Source: an uncultured Microscilla sp. (lineage in GTDB: Bacteria > Bacteroidota > Bacteroidia > Cytophagales > Microscillaceae). From it: a stretch of 64,000 bases of DNA. The translations under genes were made by a program, and so were the position numbers. The stretch is from NCBI RefSeq assembly GCF_947493425.1, contig NZ_CANLRP010000007.1:1-64000 (forward strand), read 5' to 3'. Position 1 is the first letter of the stretch, and every line of letters starts with the position of its first letter. Below are positions 8,484 to 16,903 of this stretch, one piece after another. Below the pieces are notes generated by a model. The model was not told the origin of the DNA, made no database searches, and saw only the letters and a program-made list of their open reading frames with translations.

Positions 8484-9041
8484 CTAATCGAGTAACCTCG
8501 TTCCCCTGTCAAGGGCTTTAAAAAAATACTTAGGATCATTGTAGAGTCTCATCAACATAATGCCACCTTCTACATCCTGCACTGCTTGTTCGGCTTTTTC
8601 TACAGCAATGGCTTCTACATATTTTTCTTTGAGTAAATGAGCATTGGCGGCAATCCAATCATCAAAAAAGGCACGTATAACCGGGATAAACTGTGGTTGA
8701 TCTTGTACCATTTCTAACACCGTATTTGCCATAATACAGCCACCTTCGGCTCTTAAAAAGACATCTCTGGTGATCTCTACCATTTCGTTGAGTCGTTCAC
8801 GTACTGGCTTATCTTCTTGATAAGCAATACAAAACACCTTACGGTTAAAATACCCATGTACTGCTTTTAGTATTTCTTCCAGCAAGTGTTCTTTACTTTT
8901 AAAGTAATAGTAAAACAACGATTGTTTAATGCCGCAAGCTTCTGCCAGCTTTTTAATACCTGTATTGTAGTAACCGTCTTTTCGAAATACTTCCAGACAG
9001 GTAGATATCATCTCCTTCTTTACGTCAGTATTCTTAGACAT
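8484..9041 (-). CDS. TetR/AcrR family transcriptional repressor
   Basis: From the ATG at 9041 the protein has 185 residues. The N-terminal helix-turn-helix (about residues 10-55) ends in the typical CGIKQSLFYYYFKSKEHL. The C-terminal helical domain (60-185) would bind a small ligand and dimerise. A longer frame to 9083 adds 14 residues without TetR character and runs toward the operator, so the shorter start is preferred. A near-perfect palindrome at 9091-9110, 50 nt upstream, and related sites before the DUF4442 gene suggest autoregulation and control of the minus-strand genes that follow. The ligand is unknown. Confidence 0.9.
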   Translation of the reverse strand: MSKNTDVKKEMISTCLEVFRKDGYYNTGIKKLAEACGIKQSLFYYYFKSKEHLLEEILKAVHGYFNRKVFCIAYQEDKPVRERLNEMVEITRDVFLRAEGGCIMANTVLEMVQDQPQFIPVIRAFFDDWIAANAHLLKEKYVEAIAVEKAEQAVQDVEGGIMLMRLYNDPKYFFKALDRGTRLLD

Positions 9042-9090
9042 AACATTGAATAATATAAAGTGATTTTTCTGATGGTCGCACAATTATATT

Positions 9091-9110
9091 TATTGAACGA
9101 TCATTCAAAT
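9091..9110. promoter_or_regulatory. TetR-type operator before tetR gene
   Basis: TATTGAACGATCATTCAAAT contains the inverted repeat TTGAACGATCATTCAA (one mismatch near the centre). Its position 50 nt upstream of the tetR start fits autorepression. Confidence 0.75.
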
Positions 9111-9277
9111 TTATGAAAACTTCTCTGAAACTCAAAAAATATTTCCTGGAGGTAGTGTAAGATTGGGGCTTATTTGATTTTTTTTGATGAAACTGTAATA
9201 ATAATTAACCAAGTGTGACTAATCTTTCAGATATTTAAAACCAATCAAACCCATTTTATAAAACTTAAATTACTCTA

Positions 9278-10000
9278 ATGAAAAAATATTTTTCTTTATT
9301 AATAGCCTTAATGCTAATCAACGCAGGATTTTGTGTGCAAGCCCAAACAGTAGACAAAATATTGAATAGTTATTTTGAAAATACTGGCGGTAAAGCCAAG
9401 TGGAATAAACTGAACTCTATGATTATGGAGGGAAAAGTAGAGGCGCAAGGGCAACAAATTCCGGTAAAAATGTATAACCAACGTCCTAATTTTCAGCGTA
9501 TGGAAATGGTGTTTCAGGGCAAAACAATAGTGCAACGTGCTTACGATGGCAAAGATGCCTGGGCGTCTAACCCCATTGCTGGCAAAACGGTAAAATTGCC
9601 TGAAGAGCAAGCCAAAGAATTAGCCGAAGATATGTTCGAACCTGCTTATCTTAACTATAAGGCCAAAGGGCACAAGATAGTGCTTGATGGTAAAGAAGAG
9701 ATAGAGGGTACTGAGTGTAACAAGCTAAAGTTAACCAAGAAGAATGGCGACGTAGAGTACTTGTTTTTTGACACTGAAAGCAATGTATTATTAATGCAAC
9801 GTACTACCGTAAAACAAGGACCTTCTAAAGGTACTCAAATAGACTCTTTTATGAGTGACTACAAAGAAGTAGGTGGCTTAATGATACCTCATGCTTTGAC
9901 TCAAAAGATGGGTACGAACACGTTTACGGTTACTATGGATAAGATTACGTTGAATTCTAAGATTGATAAGAGCTTGTTTTCTTTCCCAAAAAAGAAATAA
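9278..10000 (+). CDS. LolA-like outer-membrane lipoprotein-sorting protein
   Basis: The 240-residue protein starts with a signal peptide (residues 1-22, ending VQAQ). The mature part has the features of the LolA/outer-membrane-lipoprotein-sorting family common in Bacteroidota: NSYFENTGGKAKWNKLNSM, RAYDGKDAWASNP, a GTECNKLKLTKKNG strand and FFDTESNVLL. These half-open beta-barrels bind hydrophobic ligands in the periplasm. Whether this one carries lipoproteins or another lipid is unknown. The next gene is a paralogue with the same plan, 143 nt downstream. Confidence 0.75.
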   Translation: MKKYFSLLIALMLINAGFCVQAQTVDKILNSYFENTGGKAKWNKLNSMIMEGKVEAQGQQIPVKMYNQRPNFQRMEMVFQGKTIVQRAYDGKDAWASNPIAGKTVKLPEEQAKELAEDMFEPAYLNYKAKGHKIVLDGKEEIEGTECNKLKLTKKNGDVEYLFFDTESNVLLMQRTTVKQGPSKGTQIDSFMSDYKEVGGLMIPHALTQKMGTNTFTVTMDKITLNSKIDKSLFSFPKKK

Positions 10001-10143
10001 AATAAACGCTCAATAAACATTTGACTCCCTTCAATCAGCTATTGGCTCCTTATATTGGCAGGTTTACCCACTTACAATAGCGAGGAAGTGTTTTCATTGG
10101 TAGTTTTAGTGATAGATTAAATCATTAAACACACGCTACAATA

Positions 10144-10890
10144 ATGAAAAAACATACCTGGGTTATTCGTGGAATTTTATTGGGAGTTTATTGCCTGGTG
10201 GCACAATTGACTTATGCCCAAACACTCAAAGAAGTTATTGCATTGCACCAAAAGAGTGTACAAGCTACTTCGAAGTCAAAGCTTACTTCTATGGTACTCA
10301 AAGGTACAACTACTATGGGAGGGATGGAGTTTGTGACTCAAGTATACCGAAAAACACCTCATTTTTTTAAGGTGGAGGTGACTATACAGGGCAAAACTCT
10401 GGTCAATGCGTATGACGGGGCCAATGCTTGGCAGATTTATCCTTTTCCAGGGGGCAGTGATAAACCTCAATATATGGCAGGCGCCGCAAAAACAAGTACC
10501 ATCATAGATGCTGACTTTGAGTATGAGTTTATCGATGCCGCTAAAAAAGGACACAAGGCAACCTTGGAAGGTACCGAAGAGGTAGAAGGGTCTACTTGTT
10601 ATAAAATAAAAGTGGTAAGAAAAGACCAACAGGTAAAGACTTTCTTTTTGGATACAGACTCAGGGGTTTTGATTATGGCACGAGGCAAGTCGGTACACCC
10701 AATGAAACCTGATGTATTGGTAGAAAAAGAAACTTACCAAAGCGATTTCAAAGAAGTGAACGGTTATATGATTGCCCACTATATGGAAGAGCGTATTGAT
10801 GGAAAAGTAATTGCCAAAATGCAATTTGACAGCGTTCAGGTAAATGAAAAAATCCCTAATAAAATATTTACATTTTCTGAAAAACAATGA
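10144..10890 (+). CDS. LolA-like outer-membrane lipoprotein-sorting protein, paralogue
   Basis: The 248-residue protein parallels its upstream neighbour: signal peptide (1-25, ending TYAQ), VNAYDGANAWQIYP, GHKATLEGTEEVEGSTCYKI and FFLDTDSGVLIMARG. Divergence between the two is considerable, so the duplication is old. It probably works in the periplasm as a lipid- or lipoprotein-binding carrier. The spacer of 143 nt suggests a separate or secondary promoter. Confidence 0.75.
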   Translation: MKKHTWVIRGILLGVYCLVAQLTYAQTLKEVIALHQKSVQATSKSKLTSMVLKGTTTMGGMEFVTQVYRKTPHFFKVEVTIQGKTLVNAYDGANAWQIYPFPGGSDKPQYMAGAAKTSTIIDADFEYEFIDAAKKGHKATLEGTEEVEGSTCYKIKVVRKDQQVKTFFLDTDSGVLIMARGKSVHPMKPDVLVEKETYQSDFKEVNGYMIAHYMEERIDGKVIAKMQFDSVQVNEKIPNKIFTFSEKQ

Positions 10891-11017
10891 GGTATTTGAT
10901 GTTGTCAAATGGAGCAGTAGATATAATATAAATAACGATTGTCAGGTAATGAAGTAGCGAAGGCATACTTAGTTGTCTGACATTTTTTTTTGAAAAAGAA
11001 ACTTAAACTTCTCTGAA

Positions 11018-14000
11018 ATGAATATCATACAAAAAACCAAGTGGGCAATGCTTGTTTGGTGTGGAATACTATGGTCTGGAATGACTCTTACCTATGCCCA
11101 AACCAAAAAGCCGCTTAAAGGAGGTAAAATATTTGGAACGATGCAAGCGCGTCATATCGGGCCGGCAGTAATGAGTGGACGGGTAAGTGATATTGATGGG
11201 GTAAACAGTGACCCTAAAACTTTTTATGTAGGTACAGCGGGTGGTGGAGTATGGAAAACCACCAGCGGAGGTGTTAACTTTCGCCCTGTTTTCGACAAGC
11301 ACTCACAATCTATAGGCAAGGTAACTGTAGATCAGCAAAACCCTAAAACTATTTGGGTGGGTACTGGTGAGCCTTGGGTACGCAATAGTGTATCGGTGGG
11401 CACAGGTTTGTATAAGACTACCGATGGAGGTAAAAATTGGAAGTTGATGGGTTTCAAAGATTCGGAACGAATCAGTGAAATTATTGTACACCCCAAAAAC
11501 TCTGACATTGTGTATGTGGGTGTATTGGGGCATTTGTGGGACGCACACAGAACCCGTGGAGTGTATAAAACCGAAGATGGAGGTAAAACCTGGAAGCAAT
11601 TGTTATATGTAGACGAAAATACTGGGTTGGCTGATATGGCAATGGACGCTAAAAACCCAGAGGTAATTTATGCTTCTATGTGGCAGTTTCGTCGCTCTCC
11701 CGATTTTTTTGAGTCTGGTGGCAAAGGCAGTGCCTTATATAAAACAACTGATGGGGGAAAAACCTGGAAAAAAATCCATAATGGTTTTCCTAAAGGCGTA
11801 TTGGGGCGCATGGCAGTACAACCAGCTCCTTCTAAACCAAATATAGTATATGCTACTGTAGAATCAGAAAAAAGAGCAAAAAATGGTTTATATAAGTCTA
11901 CCGATGGTGGTACTAACTGGAAACTGATTAATACTGATTTTGGGGTAGTAGTACGTCCTTTTTATTTTGCCCGTTTGGTGGTAGACCCAAAAGATGAAAA
12001 TAAAGTTTTTAAAATGGGGCTAAACCTCATTATAAGTAAAGATGGCGGCAAGCGTTTTCGTACGGTAGGCAGTGGTGTACATTCTGATATGCATACAGTG
12101 TGGGTAAATCCGCAAAATACTAAGAATATATTGGTAGGCACCGATGGTGGTGTGTATCAGTCGTTTGATGATGGAATGTTTTTTATGCACTTAAAAAACC
12201 TCCCCATCTCTCAGTTTTACCGCGTAAGCGTAGACAATGAACGCCCTTATAATGTATATGGAGGTTTGCAAGACAATGGTAGCTGGGTAGGTCCTTCTCG
12301 TTCGTCTAATGGTGTGCAAAACCGTGATTGGAGCAACCTGGGAGGAGGTGATGGTTTTGTGGCAATGCGTCATCCTAAAAACAAAAACCTGGTATACTGC
12401 GAAATGCAAGGAGGTAAAATGTGGCGCTATAATCTAAGTTCGGGGCAGCGAAAGACCATTACCCCAATGCCTCAGCAAAACGATCCTAAATATCGTTTTA
12501 ACTGGAATACACCTGCCGTATTAAGTGTACACAACCCTAATAGATTGTATATGGGGAGCCAGTTTTTGCACATTTCAAATGACAATGGTGAATCGTGGAA
12601 AAAAATCTTACCTGATTTAACTACTAATAGCCCCAAACGACAACGACGTGCATCGGGTGGGCTCACGCCTGATGTATCGGCTGCCGAAACCAATACTACT
12701 ATTTTTACAATTAGTGAATCGGTACTGGACGAAAAAGTGATATGGGTAGGTACTGATGATGGCAACCTACAGGTGACTATGAACGGAGGTAAAAGCTGGA
12801 TGAACGCTACGCCTAATATCAAAGGTTTACCTAAAAACACTTGGTGTAGTAGTGTAGAAGCCAGCCGTTTTGATAAAAATACAGCTTATGCAACTTTTGA
12901 TGGGCATCGTACTGGAGACAAGAAAGCGTATGTATACCAAACGACTGATGGGGGCAAAACCTGGAAGTCGCTTGCTACGGCTGATATTAAAGGCTATGCC
13001 CACGTGATTCGTGAAGACCTGAAAAGCCGTGATTTATTATTTTTGGGTACTGAGTTGGGCTTGTATATAAGCATAGATCAAGGCAAAAATTGGTCACGTT
13101 TTAAAAATAATTTGCCTATGGTAAGTATTCGTGATATGGTACTACAAGCCAACGAAGATGACTTGGTCATGGGTACACACGGACGGGGTATTATTATTAT
13201 AGATGATATTTCACCTTTGCGACAAATAACGCCTGAAATAGCCAGTAAAAAACTTCACTTCTTAAAGCCTAAACCTATCATTATCCGCACTTTGGGTGGT
13301 GGACAAGAGTTTCCTGGAGCAGCAGAATTTGTGGGCGAAAACCCTAACCCTGCTGGAAAGATCATCTATTTTCAGAAGAAACGCCACATTTTTGGTTCTA
13401 TGAAAATAGAGATATTTGATGCTAAAGGTAAAAAAGTGAGTACTGTACCTGCGGCTAAAAGTGCAGGGCTCAATGTGGTATACTGGAACCCTCGTCTGAA
13501 GGCTCCTAAAACGCCCAAAGCCAAAACCTTTACTTTTGGAGCATTCAATGGCCCATTATTGCCTGAAGGTACTTATACAGTAAAGCTAACCAAAGGCAAA
13601 GACAAGTTTGAAACTACTATAGAGGTAAAGGCAGATCCCAACTCACCTTATACTGCGGCAGACCGCAAGGCTTACCAACAAACTACCATGCATTTGTACA
13701 ACCTGATAGAAAAGTTAGCTTATACTGCCAATGTAGTACAAACCATCATGAAAAGTACGGCTGCCAAAGCTAAAAGCGAAGTGAAAAGAAATAAACGTTT
13801 AGCAAAAAAGCTTAAAACAATGTCTAATGAAATGGCTGCTTTTAACAGTGAGTTGGTGATCACAAGCGGCGACAACTATACAGATAGTGCTGAAGAACGT
13901 TTGAACGAAAAGTTAGCAGCATTGTATGGTGAAGTCAGCGCGTATAGTGGACGCCCTTCAAAAGATCAATTACAGCGTGTTGATGTGTTGGAGAAAAAGG

Positions 14001-14134
14001 TAGAAGCCGCTTATCAGCGTATGTTGAAGATTAAAAACAAAGATTTAAAAAGTATGAATGCTCGTTTGGCAAAAGCCAATATAGGAGAGATTAAGGTAAA
14101 AACAATGGAAGAGTTTAAGAAGAGCGATAAATAG
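11018..14134 (+). CDS. Secreted VPS10/BNR-repeat beta-propeller protein
   Basis: The 1038-residue protein has a signal peptide (about 1-28, ending TYAQ) followed by a large propeller region to about residue 750, marked by repeated Asp-box motifs such as YKTTDGGKNWK, YKTEDGGKTWK, YKSTDGGTNWK, YQTTDGGKTWK and SIDQGKNWS. This is the sortilin/VPS10 and BNR glycosidase-like group seen in many Bacteroidota. From about 790 there is an Ig-like strand segment (PEGTYTVKLTKG), then a charged helical C-terminus. No sialidase catalytic set is apparent, so a binding or scaffold role outside the cytoplasm is more likely than hydrolysis. No type IX sorting tail is visible. Confidence 0.82.
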   Translation: MNIIQKTKWAMLVWCGILWSGMTLTYAQTKKPLKGGKIFGTMQARHIGPAVMSGRVSDIDGVNSDPKTFYVGTAGGGVWKTTSGGVNFRPVFDKHSQSIGKVTVDQQNPKTIWVGTGEPWVRNSVSVGTGLYKTTDGGKNWKLMGFKDSERISEIIVHPKNSDIVYVGVLGHLWDAHRTRGVYKTEDGGKTWKQLLYVDENTGLADMAMDAKNPEVIYASMWQFRRSPDFFESGGKGSALYKTTDGGKTWKKIHNGFPKGVLGRMAVQPAPSKPNIVYATVESEKRAKNGLYKSTDGGTNWKLINTDFGVVVRPFYFARLVVDPKDENKVFKMGLNLIISKDGGKRFRTVGSGVHSDMHTVWVNPQNTKNILVGTDGGVYQSFDDGMFFMHLKNLPISQFYRVSVDNERPYNVYGGLQDNGSWVGPSRSSNGVQNRDWSNLGGGDGFVAMRHPKNKNLVYCEMQGGKMWRYNLSSGQRKTITPMPQQNDPKYRFNWNTPAVLSVHNPNRLYMGSQFLHISNDNGESWKKILPDLTTNSPKRQRRASGGLTPDVSAAETNTTIFTISESVLDEKVIWVGTDDGNLQVTMNGGKSWMNATPNIKGLPKNTWCSSVEASRFDKNTAYATFDGHRTGDKKAYVYQTTDGGKTWKSLATADIKGYAHVIREDLKSRDLLFLGTELGLYISIDQGKNWSRFKNNLPMVSIRDMVLQANEDDLVMGTHGRGIIIIDDISPLRQITPEIASKKLHFLKPKPIIIRTLGGGQEFPGAAEFVGENPNPAGKIIYFQKKRHIFGSMKIEIFDAKGKKVSTVPAAKSAGLNVVYWNPRLKAPKTPKAKTFTFGAFNGPLLPEGTYTVKLTKGKDKFETTIEVKADPNSPYTAADRKAYQQTTMHLYNLIEKLAYTANVVQTIMKSTAAKAKSEVKRNKRLAKKLKTMSNEMAAFNSELVITSGDNYTDSAEERLNEKLAALYGEVSAYSGRPSKDQLQRVDVLEKKVEAAYQRMLKIKNKDLKSMNARLAKANIGEIKVKTMEEFKKSDK

Positions 14135-14660
14135 GCACTTATTTTCTTTACTAGTGCATTGGGGATTAAATAAATATATTATTTATTCGATGGTATTTTG
14201 TTTGCTGACGCACTTCAAAAAGTGCGCATAGTTAGTTTACAATTCCGATGCATATCGCATTGGTCAGGGCTTAAAATTCCGCCTGTAAAAACCAGCTTCA
14301 AGTTGTGTTGAATCACAATTTTTATGGAATCGTTCAAAACTCTTTGCTCGTTTTTATGCCACTTATTACGAATATTAGCCCCAGTGGGGAGAAACCTTGG
14401 TAGAAAAAATAAACGAAACGGGACACGGCTCCGTAGGAGTTGCGCCTAAAAGAGTCGTTTTTGATGATTTTGACGGTATTTTAAGTATTCGTAAAATTAA
14501 GCTTTGACGCATGCGATGCATATCGGAACCAAAGCTACGTAAGCTTTTTGAAGTAAAGTAAGCGGGCTAAAGACTCCGAATAATATGATAGGAATTTAGT
14601 TTCCAGTGCACTGGTTTTATAAACAGGCCCTGTTCATTGAGTTGAGCAGGTTTTTTTATG
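14135..14660. other. Gene-free region with several hairpins
   Basis: No credible coding frame is seen. Notable are a perfect hairpin CGCACTT/AAGTGCG at 14209-14226, a pair of related inverted sequences (CCGATGCATATCGCAT near 14243 and ATGCGATGCATATCGG near 14512), a stretch near 14425 that reads GGGACACGGCTCCGTAGGAG, and an intrinsic terminator at 14629-14657. The region may be a degraded mobile or non-coding element; nothing identifies it. Confidence 0.4.
14629..14657 (+). terminator. Intrinsic terminator before tandem repeat array
   Basis: CCTGTTCA (14629-14636) pairs with TGAGCAGG (14643-14650) and seven T follow. It could end a transcript through the preceding gene-free region or late readthrough from the VPS10/BNR gene. 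Confidence 0.6.
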
Positions 14661-15170
14661 TTTGGAGAAGGGCACTAAAGTAAAAAACGAGACCCTAACA
14701 GAATCTCGTTTTTCTTTCCTAACCACAAAGCTTATTAAATATCTTTGATTAATATATATTCAAACCAGATACCAAAATCATTTTTGCTTAGAAAATATTT
14801 TTTAAGTATTTGATAGTCAGTGTTATAAAGTTGTAATTTTTTATTTTCACGAAAGTGAACGGGCTGCAAAATAATTGTTTTTATACGTTATTTCGTAACG
14901 ATTGCGGTATTTCGTTAATGCTATGGGTTTACTACCCTCCGCGAAGGTCTTTGACCTGAGCAATGCCACTCGAGACATTGTGTACGACTTGTGTAAGAGC
15001 TTTTAGGTTAGCAAGTGTGGGTCAAAAGACCAACCCCTGAGACGGTATTTTTTTGTTGAATTGCCTGTGAAATGAACAACGAGTTTAAGGTAAAATAAGG
15101 AAGGAGAGTGTAGGGTAATCCTTGTGTTTGCCTTGATGTGTAACCACCAAGTATGATAGATATATAATGA
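14661..15170. repeat. Tandem array, unit 1 (about 510 bp)
   Basis: Unit 1 opens with a hairpin at 14683-14713 (AAAAACGAGA against TCTCGTTTTT) that can act as terminator on either strand. It continues through a variable core (14735-14887), the conserved stretch CGTTATTTCGTAACG, and a nearly invariant 270-nt tail. The tail holds a 27-codon plus-strand frame (14923-15006, beginning MGLLPSAKVFDL) also present in unit 2, and the stem GGTCTTTTGACC-like at about 15018. Confidence 0.85.
14735..14887 (-). pseudogene. Gene 3'-end fragment in repeat unit 1
   Basis: Read on the minus strand this gives 50 residues ending in FGIWFEYILIKDI and a stop, preceded in frame by TAA. The same 51-codon block occurs in units 2 and 3 with different sequence but the same length and frame and shared residues (HF, TDYQ, FEYIL, KDI). 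It looks like the C-terminal remnant of a protein family I do not recognise. Confidence 0.5.
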
Positions 15171-15665
15171 TTTGGGAAGAGTACTAAAGTAAAAAACGAG
15201 ACCCTAACAGAATCTCGTTTTTCTTTCCTAACCACAAAGCTTATTAAATATCTTTGGTTAATATATATTCAAACCAAAGACCAAAAGCTTTTTAGCCTGA
15301 AAGTTGTTTTATAAGTAATTGATAATCAGTGAAATAAAATTTTATTTTTTCAATTTCATAAAAATGAGAGAGGCTAAAAGTGAGGATTTTTCTACGTTAT
15401 TTCGTAACGATTGCGGTATTTCGTTTATGGGTTTACTACCCTCCGCGAAGGTCTTTGACCTGAGCAATGCCACTCGAAACATTGTGTACGACTTGTGTAA
15501 GGGCTTTTAGGTTAGCAAGTGTGGGTCAAAAGACCAACCCCTGAGACGATATTTTTTTGTTGAATTGCCTACGAAATGAACAACGAGTTTAAGGTAAAAT
15601 AAGGAAGGAGAATTCCTTGTGTTTGCCTTGATGTGTAACCACCAAGTATGATAGAGATATAATGA
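15171..15665. repeat. Tandem array, unit 2 (about 495 bp)
   Basis: Unit 2 repeats the terminator-like hairpin (15192-15222), a diverged core (15244-15396) and the near-identical tail. It lacks a short GTGTAGGGTA-like insert and a few bases near the plus-strand ATG that unit 1 has. The small frame here (15427-15510) reads MGLLPSAKVFDL onwards with two substitutions relative to unit 1. Confidence 0.85.
15244..15396 (-). pseudogene. Gene 3'-end fragment in repeat unit 2
   Basis: This block is 51 codons like its homologues but the most diverged. It reads SHFYEIEKIKFYFTDYQLL, then an in-frame TAA, then KAFGLWFEYILTKDI. The stop inside an otherwise conserved frame shows that it is not a functional gene. 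Confidence 0.5.
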
Positions 15666-15919
15666 TTTGGGAAGGGTACTAAAGTAAAAAACGAGACCCT
15701 AACAGAATCTCGTTTTTCTTTCCTAACCACAAAGCTTATTAAATATCTTTGATTAGTATATATTCAAACCAAAGACCAAAATTATTTTTACTTGGAAAAT
15801 ATTTTTTAAGTATCTGATAGTCAGTGTTATAAAGTTGTAATTTTTTATTTTCCCAGAAATGGGATTGGCTAAAAAGAGTGATATTTATACGTTATTTCGT
15901 AACGATTGCGGTATTTCGT
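15666..15919. repeat. Tandem array, truncated unit 3
   Basis: Unit 3 has the hairpin (15687-15717) and the core (15739-15891), but homology stops exactly after GATTGCGGTATTTCGT at 15919. The sequence then changes to the promoter region of the HTH gene. The break in the short direct-repeat region (TATTTCGTAACG and TATTTCGT) suggests a recombination junction. Confidence 0.85.
15739..15891 (-). pseudogene. Gene 3'-end fragment in repeat unit 3
   Basis: This 51-codon minus-strand block reads SHFWENKKLQLYNTDYQIL onwards and ends FGLWFEYILIKDI, closest to unit 1 in the C-terminal half. It is preceded in frame by TAA and has no start codon. Confidence 0.5.
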
Positions 15920-15943
15920 GTCGAGTATTATCCCATAAATTTG
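15914..15943 (+). promoter_or_regulatory. Bacteroidota-type promoter for HTH gene
   Basis: TAAATTTG (15936-15943) fits the -7 consensus TAnnTTTG, with a TTTCG element about 18 nt upstream in place of the -33 TTTG. The -33 part lies in the last bases of repeat unit 3. Transcription would start near 15950, ahead of the ATG at 15978. Confidence 0.5.
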
Positions 15944-15977
15944 TTACCTTTAAAGCAAACCAATACCATGAAAGAAT

Positions 15978-16166
15978 ATGACTATAGAAGAATTGAAACA
16001 ATTTTTTGACGAACGCCCTTCATTGAGTGTCAATGGGGTAACATTGGAGGCAGGGCTTTCCGAAAGTTATTTGAGTAAAATTTTGAGAGACACTAGACCT
16101 TTATCCAGCAAAACAGTGGATAAATTAAAGCCTGTACTAAAAAAATATGGCTACGGTTGTAAATAA
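15978..16166 (+). CDS. Small helix-turn-helix DNA-binding protein
   Basis: The 62-residue protein is a compact helical domain: MTIEELKQFFDERPSLSVNG, then VTLEAGLSESYLSKILRD (about 22-39), which reads as a helix-turn-helix with the recognition helix SESYLSKIL, then KTVDKLKPVLKKYGY. It resembles minimal XRE/Cro-like repressors found on phages and mobile elements. It sits immediately beyond the tandem repeat array and has its own TAnnTTTG promoter, so it may regulate itself or the array. No partner toxin is evident. Confidence 0.65.
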   Translation: MTIEELKQFFDERPSLSVNGVTLEAGLSESYLSKILRDTRPLSSKTVDKLKPVLKKYGYGCK

Positions 16167-16203
16167 TTAGTCCCGAAATTCGGTACTTTTTACTCCTTTT
16201 TAC

Positions 16204-16211
16204 TATATTTG
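16204..16211 (+). promoter_or_regulatory. Promoter -7 element
   Basis: TATATTTG matches TAnnTTTG. A transcript starting near 16218 would run into the hairpin at 16236-16277, giving a short RNA or an attenuated leader for the gene at 16299. Confidence 0.4.
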
Positions 16212-16235
16212 TATCACTTTTTCGGGTGAGAAAGT

Positions 16236-16277
16236 AGCCAATGAGTATAGCTTGGAACCTGTCTCATTGGCTTTTAT
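16236..16277 (+). terminator. Intrinsic terminator or attenuator
   Basis: AGCCAATGAG (16236-16245) pairs perfectly with CTCATTGGCT (16263-16272), followed by TTTATT. It may end the HTH gene transcript or act as a leader attenuator for the next gene, 22 nt downstream. Confidence 0.7.
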
Positions 16278-16298
16278 TCACGTTAAACAACACGAATA

Positions 16299-16559
16299 AT
16301 GCAATGTACACAACCCTCATTGAATAGTCAAAATATGTCGTTACAAAACGATGCTAAAATACACCTAAACTCCCTTATTGATAATTTATGTTATAGTTTG
16401 CAACGCAGGCTTGAAAACATTTCGGCTTTGAGCCAAGACTCGCTAGAGTATTTCCAAGCGCAAAATTCTTCACAAATTGATCATCATTTATTAATGTTAG
16501 AGGATGAGCTACGTCTTGCCCGCAACGATTGGGCGTTAATAGAGTGGTTGGGTAGGTAG
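16299..16559 (+). CDS. Small hypothetical helical protein
   Basis: The 86-residue product is Gln/Leu/Ser-rich and predicted helical (LNSLIDNLCYSLQRRLENIS, then LLMLEDELRLARNDWALIEW). No signal, membrane segment or known motif is seen. A second ATG 12 codons in (16335) could be the true start. It lies between a terminator/attenuator hairpin and its own terminator at 16572, so it is transcribed alone. I do not recognise the family. Confidence 0.45.
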   Translation: MQCTQPSLNSQNMSLQNDAKIHLNSLIDNLCYSLQRRLENISALSQDSLEYFQAQNSSQIDHHLLMLEDELRLARNDWALIEWLGR

Positions 16560-16571
16560 GCGGTAAAATAG

Positions 16572-16616
16572 AAACACCTTTTCAGACCACCGCATAACGG
16601 TTTTTGAGAAGGTGTT
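16572..16616. terminator. Terminator-like hairpin
   Basis: AACACCTT and AAGGTGTT arms, extended by TCA/TGA, enclose a 20-base loop between two convergent small genes. No clear U tract follows on the plus strand, so strength is uncertain. Confidence 0.5.
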
Positions 16617-16645
16617 GATTATATGGAAAAGAAACCGAGCCCTAA

Positions 16646-16837
16646 TTAAAACTGTTCTGCTTCTTGAATAATTTCTTCTAACAAGTGAAGCTTTTTATTT
16701 TGCAAAGTTTCTATTTGTTGTTGAAGTTCTTTCATTTGCTTCAATTTACCTTGTACTTCACTTGGGGCAGTAATGGCCCCTGTAATCCAGTACTCAGCAA
16801 TTTTCATTTTTTCGTCCTGAGTTGCAAGCATTTCCAT
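16646..16837 (-). CDS. Small hypothetical coiled-coil protein
   Basis: The 63-residue protein has an N-terminal segment with KIAEYWITGAITAP and a C-terminal heptad-like coiled coil (about 30-62, KLKQMKELQQQIETLQNKKL). It contains no membrane segment. It follows panB on the minus strand after a 66-nt gap containing the palindrome AAATAACT/AGTTATTT (16864-16881). The conserved-looking acidic and hydrophobic coil suggests an oligomerising adaptor; function is unknown. Confidence 0.5.
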   Translation of the reverse strand: MEMLATQDEKMKIAEYWITGAITAPSEVQGKLKQMKELQQQIETLQNKKLHLLEEIIQEAEQF

Positions 16838-16903
16838 AATTGTACGATTTATACATTCCTTATAAATAACTAGAGTTATTTTATAAATCTAAATTACAGA
16901 AAT

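Noticed and set aside
14923-15006. 27-codon frame MGLLPSAKVFDL in the array as a gene
   Set aside because: It is conserved only because the repeat units are nearly identical; in unit 1 its upstream extension is out of frame and there is no evidence of selection on protein.
14683-15717. CRISPR-like array of repeated hairpins
   Set aside because: Only three copies, spaced about 500 bp, with long conserved flanks; there are no short spacers and no cas genes.
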